Source of the DNA: Owenia fusiformis | Taxonomy: Eukaryota; Annelida; Polychaeta; Sabellida; Oweniidae | Direction: 5' to 3' | Length of the DNA: 64,000 nucleotides | Assembly (NCBI GenBank): GCA_903813345.2 | Contig: CAIIXF020000007.1 | Span: 15,918,714-15,982,713 of the forward strand | Shown here: one piece after another, positions 56,901-60,537 of the stretch | Layout: every line of letters begins with the position of its first letter | Numbering within the stretch: position 1 is the first letter of the stretch | The notes under the pieces: generated by a model | The model's database searches: none | What the model saw: only the letters and a program-made list of their open reading frames with translations | Told to the model about the DNA's origin: nothing | Program-made: the position numbers and the translations under genes

Positions 56901-59867
56901 ATATTATAAATGGTACAAGATATGGCTCTTGCTATTCTAAATATATCAAAAGTAGTTTGAATTGAAGTTTTGGTAAAATTTCTAAAAATTTGAGATATGG
57001 GATCCTGGGAACTATTTATTTCATAAACATGATGTCCAAATGCTTAGAAAGTATGAAGAGAAAGGACTAAAAAGCGATATTTTTAAACAATACTTAGATG
57101 AGACCTAGGGGCAAGTAAACTCAAAAATCATTTGATAATTATTCAAGAAGAATCTATTCCAAGAAGCAATCCTGAAATTTTCAAAGTAACTCATAAAGTT
57201 GTTTTTTAAACATGTAGACAAGATTTTGGAAATGAAAATATAATATGGTCACATACGTTTTTTCTAAACAATGAAGTGGTGAGCCAGGAAATGTACAGAC
57301 AGAATTATGCAGACAAGATTACTAAACAGTTCTAAATTTTATAAAATAACAGTTCAAAGCATCATCCCTGAGAGTTTCAAATCAATCCCTCAAGCGGTAT
57401 GCAGTTTGTACCACAAGTTATTAATAGGTGCATGCATTCACACTCTATCAGCAATATAAAGGCCATATATATAATTTTCAATTATGTTAACAAATACTCT
57501 TTGAATAACTAGCAAATATGAATGAAAAAAGTGGCAGCCATTGGCACTTAGTATTATGTGGCATAAATGTCAAATATCACAAAGTGCCTAAACCTAATTA
57601 GTGATGGATAAATTGAATGATATAGCTTCTATGTTGAGTAAATGGGGAAAGTGGTCACTGTTAATAAAGTAAGCATGGTCCAGGCCATCATTTTCAAACA
57701 ACTGACTCTTCTGCAATCTTTTCAGTTGACTGACTTCTAATTATGTCAGTCGAATTACTTCAATGATTTAACATTCACTGTTTTCATGATCAAATTGTAA
57801 AGATGTCCGTGAAACTCTTGAATAGCAAATAATAATCTTGCTTCAAGGTCAAACTACTATATATGCAAATGATCATCGAGCAAAGGATCTTCTGAAAAAG
57901 ATTTGCAAAATAGCGATCAAGCATTCTGATACTCATACATCTTCCTGTTTCAACATCTCAGGCCTGAGAAGAAATAAGATGTCATGGTTTATCATGACGG
58001 CGTTCAAGTAGTCACATATGACGGATGACTCTAAAATTATGAATCCTCTATTCCCACATCATACTCTTTTTTCAACTAACAATATATTCAGGTTTTTAGA
58101 AAAAAGCTGATAGCGAAAACTGTGACACTCAGTGAGGCACCATCCTCCGATCACAGGGCTTCAAAATCTGGAATACTTCTTTCTTTTTATTACCCCCTGC
58201 GATAAGCAGTTAGCATTTCCCTGATTAAGAAATCGCGACAGCAATCATGTATACACCATCGGCGCATAATTTGAACATGTGATGCAGTTTAATCGGGCGC
58301 TTCCAAATTGGTTATTGCAGGGGGAAGAAGGAGGTACGGATTCTGGACACCTGCTTAGGAGGATGGTGAGCCACAGGATGTCAATTCCCATCATTATTCC
58401 TCACTCCTCATCATCATAGATTCTCTTTTATTTTTTTAACAACATGAAAAAGTGCATATATTATTTAATTCATTCATCATATCAAACTAGAACAATAAGA
58501 ATCACATTAGGTTAAAGGAGGGCAGCACCATACAGTTAGGCACCATACAGAACGAGAGCTACATGGCACAATTGTGAAAAAAATCAATTAATAACACACA
58601 TTTCTAGATATTGCAATTACTGCATTTCACAGTAATATCACAGTATATAATACATATGAGAAATGAAATTGCATGAGTTGAGTAGAAGGGGGAGGGTTCA
58701 TGGACTCTATATAAGACTGCAATGAAGAAATTTAATTTTGGTATCTTTCCAAAAGAGTATTCTGTTTTATTGAGACCCTCTTTATCTTAAGCTTCGCTGC
58801 GCTCTTCCTGAAATAGTATCATAATGAGAAGGCATCAACATGCAGAATGTCACCACCTGTCAGTTGTTACAGATGCCGAACCAACCACCAAATGCCAATC
58901 ACCAAACACCATCCACAAAAAAGTTGGAGACTATAACAATATGTCACCACTTGTGGTGGTGACATAAAAAATTTCATTTGAGCTTTTCAGACTTTGGACA
59001 CATTTCTGAAATATAGGGACACATCAAAACAAACCTTTGAGTACAGCCATTCTCTAAGGGCGACAGTTGATATATATAGTCGTAACACCAGCACTGATGG
59101 GATTCACCTTGCAGTAAAGCCACACCAGCATAGCTATACCTGTAAACAAGATAACATCATGTATGTTTATTGTTTGATGCTACGGATAATTAGGTCCATA
59201 AAATGTTTGTTCTGGTGACCTTGACATTTACAAAAAAATGATATGTATGACATTTATTATCATGATCTTGAAATTTTAGTTCTACTAGTATTTGTAAAAT
59301 AAATCTGCTGTGAGAAGAAAATATATTTGATGATTTTATGACGTTTTTTCAACCTTTACAGTCACAACCTTTTTGTACCCAGCACCATAACCAGTTTTGA
59401 CTATGGAGTGGGGAGTACAACTTTTATATGCGTATGGTATAAACTGAGTAAATCAAATATGATGGCTTACAAACAACTCAACGTCAAACCCAAGTCAACT
59501 AATCCCTGAACAACTTGCCTGGATGAGTTATCCAAATGGTGAGTTTTCCAGGGATGAGTTGTCAAGCCACTGAATTGTCTGGTCACCATTAATATATCCT
59601 GTGATCAGACTGAGATTAATTGCTTAAAGCTTATCCTTATTCAACATTTGGCAGTAACAAGGTCAAATGGGGCCTTCTGATGGCTTTCTGGACCTCCCAC
59701 ACTACCCTGGTTATGGGACTAATATTTTGATATCATTTGAACTAACCTGTCATCCAAACAGTGTTTTAAACAGGCTACAGGTGTAGAATAGTTTTGCTGT
59801 GGTGTACCACCAAACATGCCACCCCACTGTCTGTACATATAGCAACCATTATACCAGTCACACACAA
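1814..59867 (-). CDS. PKD1-like: Polycystin-1-like protein, WSC plus PKD repeats (partial, 13 exons)
   Basis: Span of a spliced minus-strand gene; exons are listed separately. Joined in order 59867-59747, 59139-59035, 56672-56491, 48983-48831, 40703-40363, 40114-40028, 31740-30468, 25169-25029, 20927-20782, 14682-14591, 14032-13874, 2602-2497 and 2376-1814, they give about 1,156 codons without a stop, and every intron has GT-AG ends with matching phase. The product starts inside a WSC domain (residues about 2-88: WYNGCY, then paired Cys, CWC and PCGES) and continues as about eleven PKD repeats of roughly 85-120 residues, marked by motifs such as YSWEF, YIWDFSD, FGDG, YRWNFDD and HTY/HTF...G.Y.V.V. 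WSC followed by PKD repeats is the extracellular layout of polycystin-1, a large receptor-like membrane protein of cilia and cell contacts; that role is inferred from family. No C-type lectin domain is seen between WSC and the PKD series. Both ends fall outside the window. Another PKD-repeat protein remains possible because the membrane part is unseen. Confidence 0.92.
2497..2602 (-). CDS. Exon 12: PKD repeat 9, core
   Basis: 106 nt, acceptor TTACTTGCAG, donor AATAAG/GTAAAT, phase 2 in and 0 out. It contains SGSHVIYRWNFDDNTSLL, one of the clearest PKD cores in the gene. The intron upstream is the longest seen (11.3 kb); the one downstream is only 120 nt. Confidence 0.93.
2654..2846. repeat. 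Inverted repeat just upstream of exon 12 acceptor
   Basis: The segment at 2654-2688 (CTTGGTTTGGAGAATGAAG...) recurs inverted at 2812-2846 (...CTTCATTCTCCAAACCAAG), about 34-bp arms with a single-base difference in length. A second, direct repeat of about 75 bp (2688-2770 and 2868-2945, sharing GACAATTTTGATATTTT) interleaves with it, and a third partial arm lies at 2970-3000. The pre-mRNA could fold into a hairpin some 50 nt before the splice acceptor. Confidence 0.75.
3371..3577. mobile_element. Possible pogo/mariner-like MITE, degenerate
   Basis: The left end TA-CAGTAAAACTTG resembles the end of the well-defined element at 47042-47887 (CAGTAAAACCTG). The right end near 3565-3577 (ACAGGTTCTACTACTA) resembles the complementary end in degraded form. 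The interior shares GAACACC and GTTCCACTTT motifs with the copy near 48.5 kb. Boundaries are approximate. Confidence 0.4.
8131..8275 (+). repeat. Dispersed short repeat, copy 1
   Basis: About 145 bp starting GGCATTAACATGCAAAATG and ending in a small hairpin, CACTACTTGTGGTAGTGACA, followed by TAAAAACTG. Related copies in the same orientation are at 15901-16072 and 58829-58972. There is no coding content. It could be a short transposon or SINE-like repeat; the class is not clear. Confidence 0.7.
10084..10122. repeat. GACA/GACG microsatellite
   Basis: Tandem GACAGATGGACG units and GACA repeats. Confidence 0.8.
10250..11140. repeat. Degenerate tandem repeat field
   Basis: Loose repetition of units of about 50-60 bp built from TTATAAACTATTAACCCT, AAAGTCTG and CACAAATACATCCTT motifs. 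Within it a block GACCCCAAATAATCT...AACGCTTTCAAA(A/G)GATAATA appears at 10678-10755 and again at 10866-10930. It looks like an old decayed minisatellite. Short open frames inside are chance. Confidence 0.6.
11315..11909. mobile_element. Mariner-like MITE with long inverted ends
   Basis: 595 bp flanked by TA on both sides. The ends CAGGGTGGGCAAAAAAAACA and its inverted partner (ATTGTTTTTTTGATGTCCACCCTG, shortened here) begin arms of roughly 190 bp that remain clearly alignable (AATGATTTATATTT..., GACACCATCT/ATTGAATGG..., GTCATGAGTGACCAAA/TTTGGTCACAAC). No transposase frame remains. The CAGGGTG start resembles that of the mariner copy at 36950. Confidence 0.8.
13874..14032 (-). CDS. Exon 11: end of PKD repeat 8, start of repeat 9
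   Basis: 159 nt, acceptor GATGTTACAG, donor GGAAG/GTCAGT, phase 2 on both sides. It encodes WEYLYQEAGLFPVSINMSTH, a Cys-containing strand, then SIAGLVIEGPSAVPVG. This is the inter-repeat signature of polycystins (closing strand, I-x-GL-x-V, P-x-AVPVG). Reading past the donor stays open, so the 3' end was fixed by the donor and by the phase of exon 12. Confidence 0.9.
14033..14590. other. Intron between exons 10 and 11
   Basis: 558 nt, AT-rich, bounded by matching phase-2 splice sites; nothing else seen. Confidence 0.8.
14591..14682 (-). CDS. Exon 10: PKD repeat 8, core
   Basis: 92 nt, acceptor TTATTTTCAG, donor TTAG/GTAATG. The translation NFQRQDTIYVVSNYGDGNTE places Y-x-V...YGDG where PKD domains have Y-x-W-x-FGDG. 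It ends with two bases (phase 2), which fits exon 11. Confidence 0.88.
15901..16072 (+). repeat. Dispersed short repeat, copy 2
   Basis: It starts GACATTAACATGCAAAATGTC and ends TTGGCATAAAAACTGACATG. It has expanded internal CAACTGCCAAACACC-like units compared with the copy at 8131, so it is some 25 bp longer. Confidence 0.7.
16787..16886. repeat. Two tandem 50-bp units
   Basis: GATTGGTTGAGTCACATAAA and GATTGGTTGGATCACAAAAA begin at 16791 and 16841, each followed by AGGAACTCATACACAGAATG. Confidence 0.8.
17035..17218. mobile_element. MITE related to the one at 39670
   Basis: It ends CTACAGGCCTG at 17218 and starts with a degraded GGCCTTTAGCCA. The interior AGGCCAAAAATCACTTGAAG, GGTGAAAAACTGCATGA matches the reverse complement of the better preserved element at 39670-39843. 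Non-coding and older than that copy. Confidence 0.65.
19978..20059. repeat. 20-bp tandem repeat, four units
   Basis: Four consecutive 20-bp units of GTAGGTCATTCATTTGCATA with a few substitutions in units 3 and 4. Confidence 0.85.
20782..20927 (-). CDS. Exon 9: linker of PKD repeats 7 and 8
   Basis: 146 nt, acceptor TATGTTCCAG, donor CTACAG/GTATGT. It has no long open frame of its own. It was recognised because exon 8 ends in phase 1 and exon 10 starts in phase 0, so a phase-converting exon was needed. It encodes SYKQVSVEVDVTSAALLGVE, a short Cys-containing linker, and LKLGSQCVFTLQ, the opening strand of a PKD repeat. Phases match both sides. Confidence 0.85.
21687..22610. repeat. 23-bp minisatellite, array 1
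   Basis: About 40 tandem units of GAAATTGTATGTCAGAAAG plus four variable bases (GTGTG, GTTTG, AGTGG, GTGCG, GTGAA types). Because 23 is not a multiple of three, all three plus-strand frames pass through every register of the unit and none contains a stop. The result is overlapping open frames reading C-M-S-E-S, K-L-Y-V-R-K and E-I-V-C-Q-K motifs. They are by-products of the unit sequence, not genes. The array lies antisense within an intron. Confidence 0.95.
22611..22676. repeat. Array spacer, copy 1
   Basis: 66-bp non-repetitive segment starting GTGACCAGAGAATATT and ending CTCACTTTCATCT. It is repeated at 23340-23405. Confidence 0.9.
22677..23339. repeat. 23-bp minisatellite, array 2
   Basis: About 29 further units of the same 23-bp family. 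The order of variants at its start (GGAAAGTGTATGTC, then GCGGAAATTGAATGTC, then GTAGAAATTG) repeats the order found from 22345 in array 1, so array 2 arose by block duplication rather than unit-by-unit growth. Confidence 0.95.
23340..23405. repeat. Array spacer, copy 2
   Basis: Matches 22611-22676, 729 bp away; beyond it the two flanks diverge. Confidence 0.9.
23917..23944. repeat. CT dinucleotide microsatellite
   Basis: Uninterrupted CT run of about 13 repeats. Confidence 0.95.
25029..25169 (-). CDS. Exon 8: PKD repeat 7, main part
   Basis: 141 nt, acceptor ATTTTCAG, donor TTAG/GTAAGT, phase 1 in and out. It reads LMLTWLAESDPPHVTKLPIF then THAFSSLGKHIVNVTVEN, that is, W-x core and H-x-F...G-x-H-x-V-x-V-x-N ending of a PKD domain. 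It joins VTFILRTG of exon 7 through a Gly codon split across the intron. Confidence 0.93.
25286..25945 (+). repeat. Composite repeat element with GGACGGACGG tail, short copy
   Basis: It begins ACAACAGCAACGCCAAA, runs through about two units carrying TGCCATGCTTATAGTATTCA, ATATGAACAAAATCGCTCCA and AAAATGGCCACCTTCTACC, and closes with a GGACGGACGGACG tract then CCCTATATCCCTCCAAACTTCG, shown here in parts. Same layout and orientation as the longer copy at 27308. Confidence 0.75.
27308..28612 (+). repeat. Composite repeat element with 147-bp tandem units, long copy
   Basis: It starts ACAACAGCAACGCCAAAG. The unit boundary CCAAAAGTGTCAT recurs at 27721, 27868, 28015 and 28150, giving periods of 147, 147 and 135 bp. 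Each unit holds a GGCGGCCATTTTTCAAAAT / AAAATGGCCACC inverted pair. It ends with GGACGGACGGACGTACGTAC and CCCTATATCCCTCCGAACTT. The open frame at 27353-27736 is fortuitous. The copy number of internal units differs from the relative at 25286 (about five against two). Confidence 0.8.
30468..31740 (-). CDS. Exon 7: large exon with PKD repeats 3-6 and start of 7
   Basis: 1,273 nt, by far the longest exon, phase 0 in (acceptor TAATTCCAG) and phase 1 out (donor GGG/GTAAGC). About 424 codons carry four consecutive PKD repeats plus the beginning of a fifth. Landmarks in order: LDVQFGDGTKATF and HTYTIPGQYVPDIKVHN; VTFHWSV and YVVHLRAENI; VEYIWDFSD and KYNVTVTCHN; VQFDMDFGTG and HSVTIYAYNNVS; then VTIEFVGD. 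N-x-S/T sequons are frequent, fitting an extracellular protein. In-frame sequence beyond 30468 is open intron read-through, not coding. Confidence 0.95.
33980..34530. repeat. Degenerate tandem array, GATACAGCCCCTGATATA type
   Basis: Loose units of about 35-60 bp combining TTGATACAGCCCCTGATATA with TGGTTCTGATATGGCCCC; two near-identical units occur at 34090-34200. The whole array recurs at 35638-36188 in the second duplication copy. Confidence 0.75.
35292..35596. mobile_element. Truncated mariner left end in duplication copy 1
   Basis: It starts TA-CAGGGTGATCCAGAAGT, identical to the left end at 36950, and stops at the duplication junction, so it lacks most of the transposase remnant and the right end. 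Confidence 0.85.
35597..37254. repeat. 1,658-bp tandem duplication, copy 2
   Basis: Second copy, same length and apparently the same sequence. It runs on into the complete mariner element at 36950-37941, showing that the duplicated unit ends inside that element and that this copy keeps the original context. Confidence 0.9.
36950..37941 (-). mobile_element. Mariner-family element, internally deleted
   Basis: 992 bp flanked by TA dinucleotides. The inverted ends start CAGGGTGATCCAGAAGTAAC and extend about 190 bp (36950-37139 against 37749-37941) with only a few mismatches. Between them lies the C-terminal part of a mariner-type transposase on the minus strand, listed separately. The catalytic N-terminal and central parts are gone, so it cannot move on its own. 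Confidence 0.88.
37254..37441 (-). pseudogene. Mariner transposase, C-terminal remnant
   Basis: About 62 codons ending in TGA at 37254. The translation contains SDFYLYGELKRNLSG, EELKNAVVLAL and EWVSRHEKCVANGGNYVE, which align with the conserved mariner tail (Y-FLF/Y-G-x-LK, E-EL, W-x-R-x-x-KC, G-x-Y). The upstream DNA does not continue the transposase in any frame I could follow, so it is a fragment left by internal deletion. Confidence 0.85.
39175..39380. repeat. 20-bp tandem repeat array
   Basis: About nine units of CAGTGTAAAATATGTTGCAC, exact in the middle (39270-39330) and drifting outward (TAGAAAATATG forms). Open frames across it are chance. Confidence 0.88.
39670..39843. mobile_element. 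MITE with 5-bp target duplication ATATG
   Basis: 174 bp, ends CAGGCCTGTAGCC and GCCTACAGGCATG inverted, flanked on both sides by ATATG (39665-39669 and 39844-39848). It is non-coding, with a homopolymer C/A run inside. Related to 17035-17218. Confidence 0.8.
40028..40114 (-). CDS. Exon 6: PKD repeat 2, closing strands
   Basis: 87 nt (29 codons), phase 0 at both ends, acceptor TGTATTTCAG, donor GTT/GTGAGT. It encodes LHTFNETGVFAVHVNVTNHL followed by GSLVHTINV, the canonical PKD ending H-T-F...G-x-F-x-V-x-V-x-N. The phase-0 ends would allow skipping without a frameshift. Confidence 0.93.
40363..40703 (-). CDS. Exon 5: PKD repeat 2, main part
   Basis: 341 nt, acceptor CTGTTCCAG, donor CACAG/GTAATA. 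The translation opens VTVASILTSV, carries an unusually long insert with NQNNEDLPSC, and has VTYSWEFTDD, a clear PKD core. Cys in the LRHLDCENNRECL loop may form an extra disulfide. It ends in phase 0 and is completed by the small exon 6 across a 248-nt intron. Confidence 0.92.
41660..41888. mobile_element. Short hAT-like MITE
   Basis: 229 bp bounded by CTAGAGATGTCACGGA and its inverted partner TCCGTGACACCTCTAG (15 of 16 match). The interior pairs TTCGGTTCGAAACC with AACCGAACCGAG. Flanking 8-mers TAACATAA and TAATAACA are similar but not equal, so the target duplication is uncertain. Overlapping open frames on both strands follow from the near-palindromic structure. Confidence 0.7.
43515..44880. 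repeat. GC-rich minisatellite, AAGCTATACAGGGGCCCC type
   Basis: Irregular tandem units of about 20-45 bp combining AGAAGCTATACAGGGGCCCC, CAGTGGCCCC and AGAAGCTATATGGTGGCCCC. It is interrupted at 44341-44545 and again by AT-rich DNA around 44700-44820. Its base composition contrasts sharply with the AT-rich surroundings. Pro/Tyr/Gly-rich open frames within it are artefacts of the unit. Confidence 0.9.
44341..44545. repeat. Short insertion within the GC-rich minisatellite
   Basis: About 205 bp unlike the array, beginning CAGGCCTGTCAACTGTCCCG, with TTGCGTATTTGTCACGCA / TGTCACGCAAATACGCA inverted inside it. The array resumes with CCTATACAGGGGCCCCCAGA. Probably a small transposon fragment. Confidence 0.6.
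45080..45225. repeat. Near-perfect palindrome, 146 bp
   Basis: Outer arms TTATATAATGGTTCATTCTG at 45080 and its inverted partner at 45206-45225 are exact, extending to GTATATC / GATATAC. Inner arms pair TATACTCGAGTGAG with CTCACGAGAGTATA. The loop is AAGTGAGCGTAGCGAACGAG. It could form a cruciform or a long hairpin RNA. Confidence 0.9.
45338..45415. repeat. Tandem pair with TGACGTCA palindromes
   Basis: CCATTTATGACGTCACTTGA followed by TTCTAG(C/A)AAATCATGTG occurs twice, 43 bp apart. Each copy carries TGACGTCA, the consensus CRE/ATF octamer. Regulatory use is not shown. Confidence 0.8.
46664..48203. repeat. 53-bp minisatellite, split by a transposon
   Basis: Units of TATTGACTAAATATGGGACT, TC(C/A)A(C/A)AA(T/G)GGGACA and TGTCAACATATCAATTGAAG; exact spacing of 53 bp is measured between 46987 and 47040, with length variants elsewhere. 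Units occupy 46664-47041 and 47888-48203; between them lies the insertion at 47042-47887. Confidence 0.9.
47042..47887. mobile_element. Pogo/mariner-like MITE with TA duplication
   Basis: 846 bp, ends CAGTAAAACCTG and CAGGTTTTACTG, exactly inverted, with TA on both sides. Near both ends lies GTTTTCCCTA(T/C)AGAGAGG in the same relation to CTTGTTC, so subterminal repeats are present (at about 47080-47120, 47740-47790 and 47838-47865). No transposase frame is visible. The neighbouring minisatellite units give the unoccupied site, AATTGAAGTATTGACTAAAT. Confidence 0.88.
48472..48643. mobile_element. MITE fragment related to 47042-47887
   Basis: Left end TA-CAGTTAACCCTGTAAAAT, right end ATACAGGTTTTACT. 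It shares the terminal motif and a GGAACACCTCTGCAAG stretch with the degraded element near 3371. Boundaries approximate. Confidence 0.5.
48831..48983 (-). CDS. Exon 4: PKD repeat 1, second half
   Basis: 153 nt, acceptor TTTTCCAG, donor ATTA/GTAAGT. It contains VQFNWQIDGD (the Y-x-W-x-F-x-D strand of PKD domains in divergent form) and RRTFSEPAIYPINVTVAS, the last part completed by exon 5; this is the closing H-x-Y/F...G-x-Y-x-V-x-V pattern. Phase 1 on both sides. Confidence 0.9.
49640..49975 (+). mobile_element. Possible 3' fragment of a related LINE
   Basis: It contains GTCTCATAAGCCGACATCGG, a hairpin-forming stretch close to the GTCTCTCATAAGCCGCACTGG of the LINE 3' UTR at 55663, followed by an A/T-rich tail. 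There is no coding sequence. Assignment rests on this short motif only. Confidence 0.4.
50742..50948 (+). repeat. Left terminal inverted repeat of mariner
   Basis: Begins CGAGGGGTGATCAATAAGTA, passes through ATATCCTTATTTCCGTGAAG and ends near ACATATTC. Confidence 0.9.
51100..51460 (+). pseudogene. Mariner transposase remnant
   Basis: The frame at 51112-51333 has VLLHLDNMPAQRSQNVLK, YCPDLLTCDLF and KGRRF, which match the mariner HDNAPAH and YSPDLAP-D-Y catalytic blocks holding the second and third Asp, here 35 residues apart. Shortly after, in another frame, VKRMKHCV recalls the W-V-x-R-x-x-KC tail. The N-terminal DNA-binding part cannot be followed and frames shift, so it is inactive. Different mariner lineage from the copy at 36950, judged by the ends. 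Confidence 0.82.
51532..51894 (+). pseudogene. LINE ORF1-like C-terminal fragment
   Basis: Open frame of about 120 codons ending at TAG 51892-51894, in the same frame as the endonuclease-RT ORF that follows. The N-terminal few codons may still be mariner sequence. The rest is basic and repetitive (KSPVRQSSGRYS, KSPVRQSRGKHS, QSPRKQSPREQ), then Asn/Gln-rich. It resembles the disordered, nucleic-acid-binding part of a LINE ORF1 protein. No zinc knuckles or RRM are seen, consistent with 5' truncation at insertion. Confidence 0.55.
51895..55488 (+). CDS. LINE ORF2: endonuclease and reverse transcriptase
   Basis: 1,197 codons uninterrupted from the TAG at 51892 to TGA at 55486. Recognisable coding starts at LRVGYWNTDGF (51913), the usual start of the apurinic-like endonuclease, followed by ISETWL, IIGGDFNAR (residues about 165-173) and VVDYII (about 232). 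The reverse transcriptase carries NYRGITLLSV, GVRQGDQISSTLFNIYIND and YADDVVFIS (about 800-808, catalytic Asp pair). A C-terminal Cys-His motif C-x2-C-x9-H-x4-C lies near residue 1121, followed by PAYEDLR. No RNase H domain. It performs target-primed reverse transcription. There is no ATG near the start; the first good ATG would lose part of the endonuclease, so ORF2 probably depends on the upstream frame. Clade (I, Jockey, CR1 or similar) not settled. Confidence 0.93.
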   Translation, partial: EPGQCGLRVGYWNTDGFTSGKSNPRSEESFVFKLETIQNFNFDIIGISETWLKHEDVPELPADFPYIWYGQNRGTTHARANRGSGGIGFLVHKRLKKCFNVKILKNNFEGILWIELKHKVKHDMTVNVCVCYLPPDRSTHLYDSQTFFETLHSNICDFQNDGYVIIGGDFNARCNDDTDYIEGVDEICEREIIDLNSNKHGTSLIDFLIDTNFCMLNGRNNGKNDYTFTSINGKSVVDYIIVPHEHLCLFNNVNILSMSSCINMYNSSIPSHLPGHSVLECTLGINWSINSTKRKNSQHRLTGSVKYKANSTPPDFLMTDATKEQVEQTIVKIESAIKDHNNINQAYNEFISLMISEMDNRLEKVKINTNIKFNKSRSKPWWNNDLSQQWEKVCQVERQWKKPTTHKRQKRIYHEQYKTERKFFDIALRRAKRLYQRSIQDEILSDLNDDQPTFWKKIGRIGTGTNRTSKIPMETLNEQNEVITDTHEVLEKWRKEFAKLFSDANNSKFDETHLTKIKDNINRMEQEYNDITSQNTTTDTSESNLPDATPLNLDITRKEVNDAVKRAKSNKAAGCDLIPPNTLKNPKCVDILHRIISHCFRTGTIPDDWTKGIINPIYKTCNNDQRIPLNYRGITLLSVPSKIYSGVLNKRLSRWLEDNNILADEQNGFRILRSCIDHIHSLYTIIHNRKLQRLDTFACFVDAKQAFDRVNHACLFYKLLRIGVRGNMYYAIKSLYANAKCSVRVNEHQTNYFPILSGVRQGDQISSTLFNIYINDMAQEIKELNMGVPCNDENVSILLYADDVVFISDSAQNLQTILDKLQQWCNKWRFTINDTKTKVIHFRASTTPQSDHVFMLEDTVLKYTREYKYLGLWFNEHLDMTSTVRHLAKSAGRALGSINTKFKETGGIQYDVYTKLFDSMVAPVLLYGAGVWGTKPYGLINTILNRACRFFLGVKTTTPTLATRGDMGWLSMESRQDIETVRLWQRLDKMTNSRINKRIFNWSNEQADTHRMKNWTFYIKKSISTKYRNTTLSTPMTTFKKQVSKFDAEKWTQELSKIGPNNKLRTYKTIKNEFKPESYTKINLPRYQRSAFSKLRCGVLPLKIETGRFTKPKTPLEDRTCEMCDDHKIENEQHFLVECPAYEDLRNIMISEAQSSNPDFLNKSKNDQFITLSTSPEMAFIVSKTVFLMYKHRQTNM
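55489..55795 (+). other. LINE 3' UTR and AAAT tail
   Basis: Contains the hairpin-like CTCATAAGCCGCACTGGCTG at 55668 and ends in about nine AAAT repeats. The stretch CTGTAAAATAAATCTGCTGT precedes the tail. Confidence 0.85.
55817..56023 (-). repeat. Right terminal inverted repeat of mariner
   Basis: Inverted copy of 50742-50948, with scattered substitutions. Confidence 0.9.
56491..56672 (-). CDS. Exon 3: end of WSC domain and first PKD-type repeat
   Basis: 182 nt, acceptor TTTTCCAG, donor ACAG/GTAAGA. It completes the WSC domain with CHGDLDIPCGES, supplying the last Cys residues, and runs into beta-sandwich sequence (VAIYTSEGPYLVDVTMV, then VVFEVIGHFAVDFEN) that begins the first PKD-like repeat. 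It ends with one base, phase 1, matching exon 4. Confidence 0.92.
58131..58379. repeat. Inverted repeat, about 250 bp
   Basis: GAGGCACCATCCTCCGATCA at 58131 pairs with TTAGGAGGATGGTGAGCCA at the other end. Further in, TTTTTATTACCCCCTGC pairs with GCAGGGGGAAGAAGG. Probably a short fold-back transposon; no target duplication established. Confidence 0.65.
58829..58972 (+). repeat. Dispersed short repeat, copy 3
   Basis: AAGGCATCAACATGCAGAAT start and CACCACTTGTGGTGGTGACA hairpin with TAAAAAATT end; same orientation as the copies at 8131 and 15901. Confidence 0.7.
59035..59139 (-). CDS. Exon 2: WSC domain, middle
   Basis: 105 nt, acceptor TTTACAG, donor AAAG/GTTTGT, symmetrical phase 2. It translates as YSYAGVALLQGESHQCWCYD followed by a loop ending ENGCTQ. 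YAGVAL...CWC is the central signature of WSC domains. It is too short to be found as a long open frame, but the fit of motif and phase to both neighbours makes it secure. Confidence 0.9.
59140..59746. other. Intron between exons 1 and 2
   Basis: 607 nt splitting the WSC domain. It carries a small LINE 3' fragment and nothing else that I recognise. Confidence 0.8.
59272..59322 (+). mobile_element. LINE 3'-end fragment, same family as 51545-55795
   Basis: TTTTAGTTCTACTAGTATTTGTAAAATAAATCTGCTGTGAGA (quoted in two parts below 20: TTTTAGTTCTACTAGTATTT, GTAAAATAAATCTGCTGTGA) matches 55706-55749 of the LINE with a few changes. No coding part remains, a typical extreme 5' truncation. Confidence 0.75.
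59747..59867 (-). CDS. Exon 1 of visible gene: WSC domain, first half
   Basis: Acceptor after a TTCTATTGCAG tract and donor CAG/GTTAGT. It needs one base from an unseen upstream exon and ends with two bases of an Arg codon. The translation has VCDWYNGCY, then a Gly-rich loop, CLKHC and LDD. This matches the start of a WSC domain (Tyr-x-Gly-Cys-Tyr, then Cys-x3-Cys), a Cys-rich fold thought to bind carbohydrate. Frame and phase continue exactly into the exon at 59139. Confidence 0.92.
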
Positions 59868-60537
59868 CTGCAATAGAAAGAAACATTCTTTACAATCTTA
59901 TTTTATATAACATTCTCAGCAAACATCTGTATTCTAAAGATTTACAATAGAAGTAGAACCAGATAACAACAATGCCAAGACAGACGGAAGGACGGACTGC
60001 AGGCCAATTTCTATAACCCCCAAACTTTTTATGATGAGATGGTAAAACTAGAATAAATGTACCACTACCTTAAACACAATATATAATCTTTTTTAGTCTA
60101 ATAATATAATAATGACTCAACTTGAACCCAGTTGAAAATACCTTTGCAGATGTTTCAATCATGGACATTTCTAAATGGAATATATATCTTTTACAATATA
60201 ATCAATAGTAAATTTAGTTATTATAGAAGTCCTAACTAAAGCTTTACATCAGATATATCTCTTTCAAGTCATCAAATGTAAACCAAGCTTGAAATCTCAA
60301 TATAGTACTTCAGTTTTGGCAATTTTCGAATCAGGTATATCCCTTAAATCAACTGTATGCTATACGTTATTGTCCGGGCTCCAATACTCAAGCCAATGTG
60401 TCAATATGAAATAAAGAATCTGACATAAAGCATTCTATAAGCAAACAGTTAGCTAACAGTCCAATAATATAGAATTTATTTATTCATTTCTTGGTGCTAT
60501 TGAACCTTACACGCAATAATTTATATTTTCTTTTTAG

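Larger units (their letters stand above)
56673..59034. other. Intron between exons 2 and 3 (2.4 kb)
   Basis: AT-rich, with a fold-back at 58131-58379 and a dispersed short repeat at 58829-58972; otherwise nothing seen. Confidence 0.75.
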
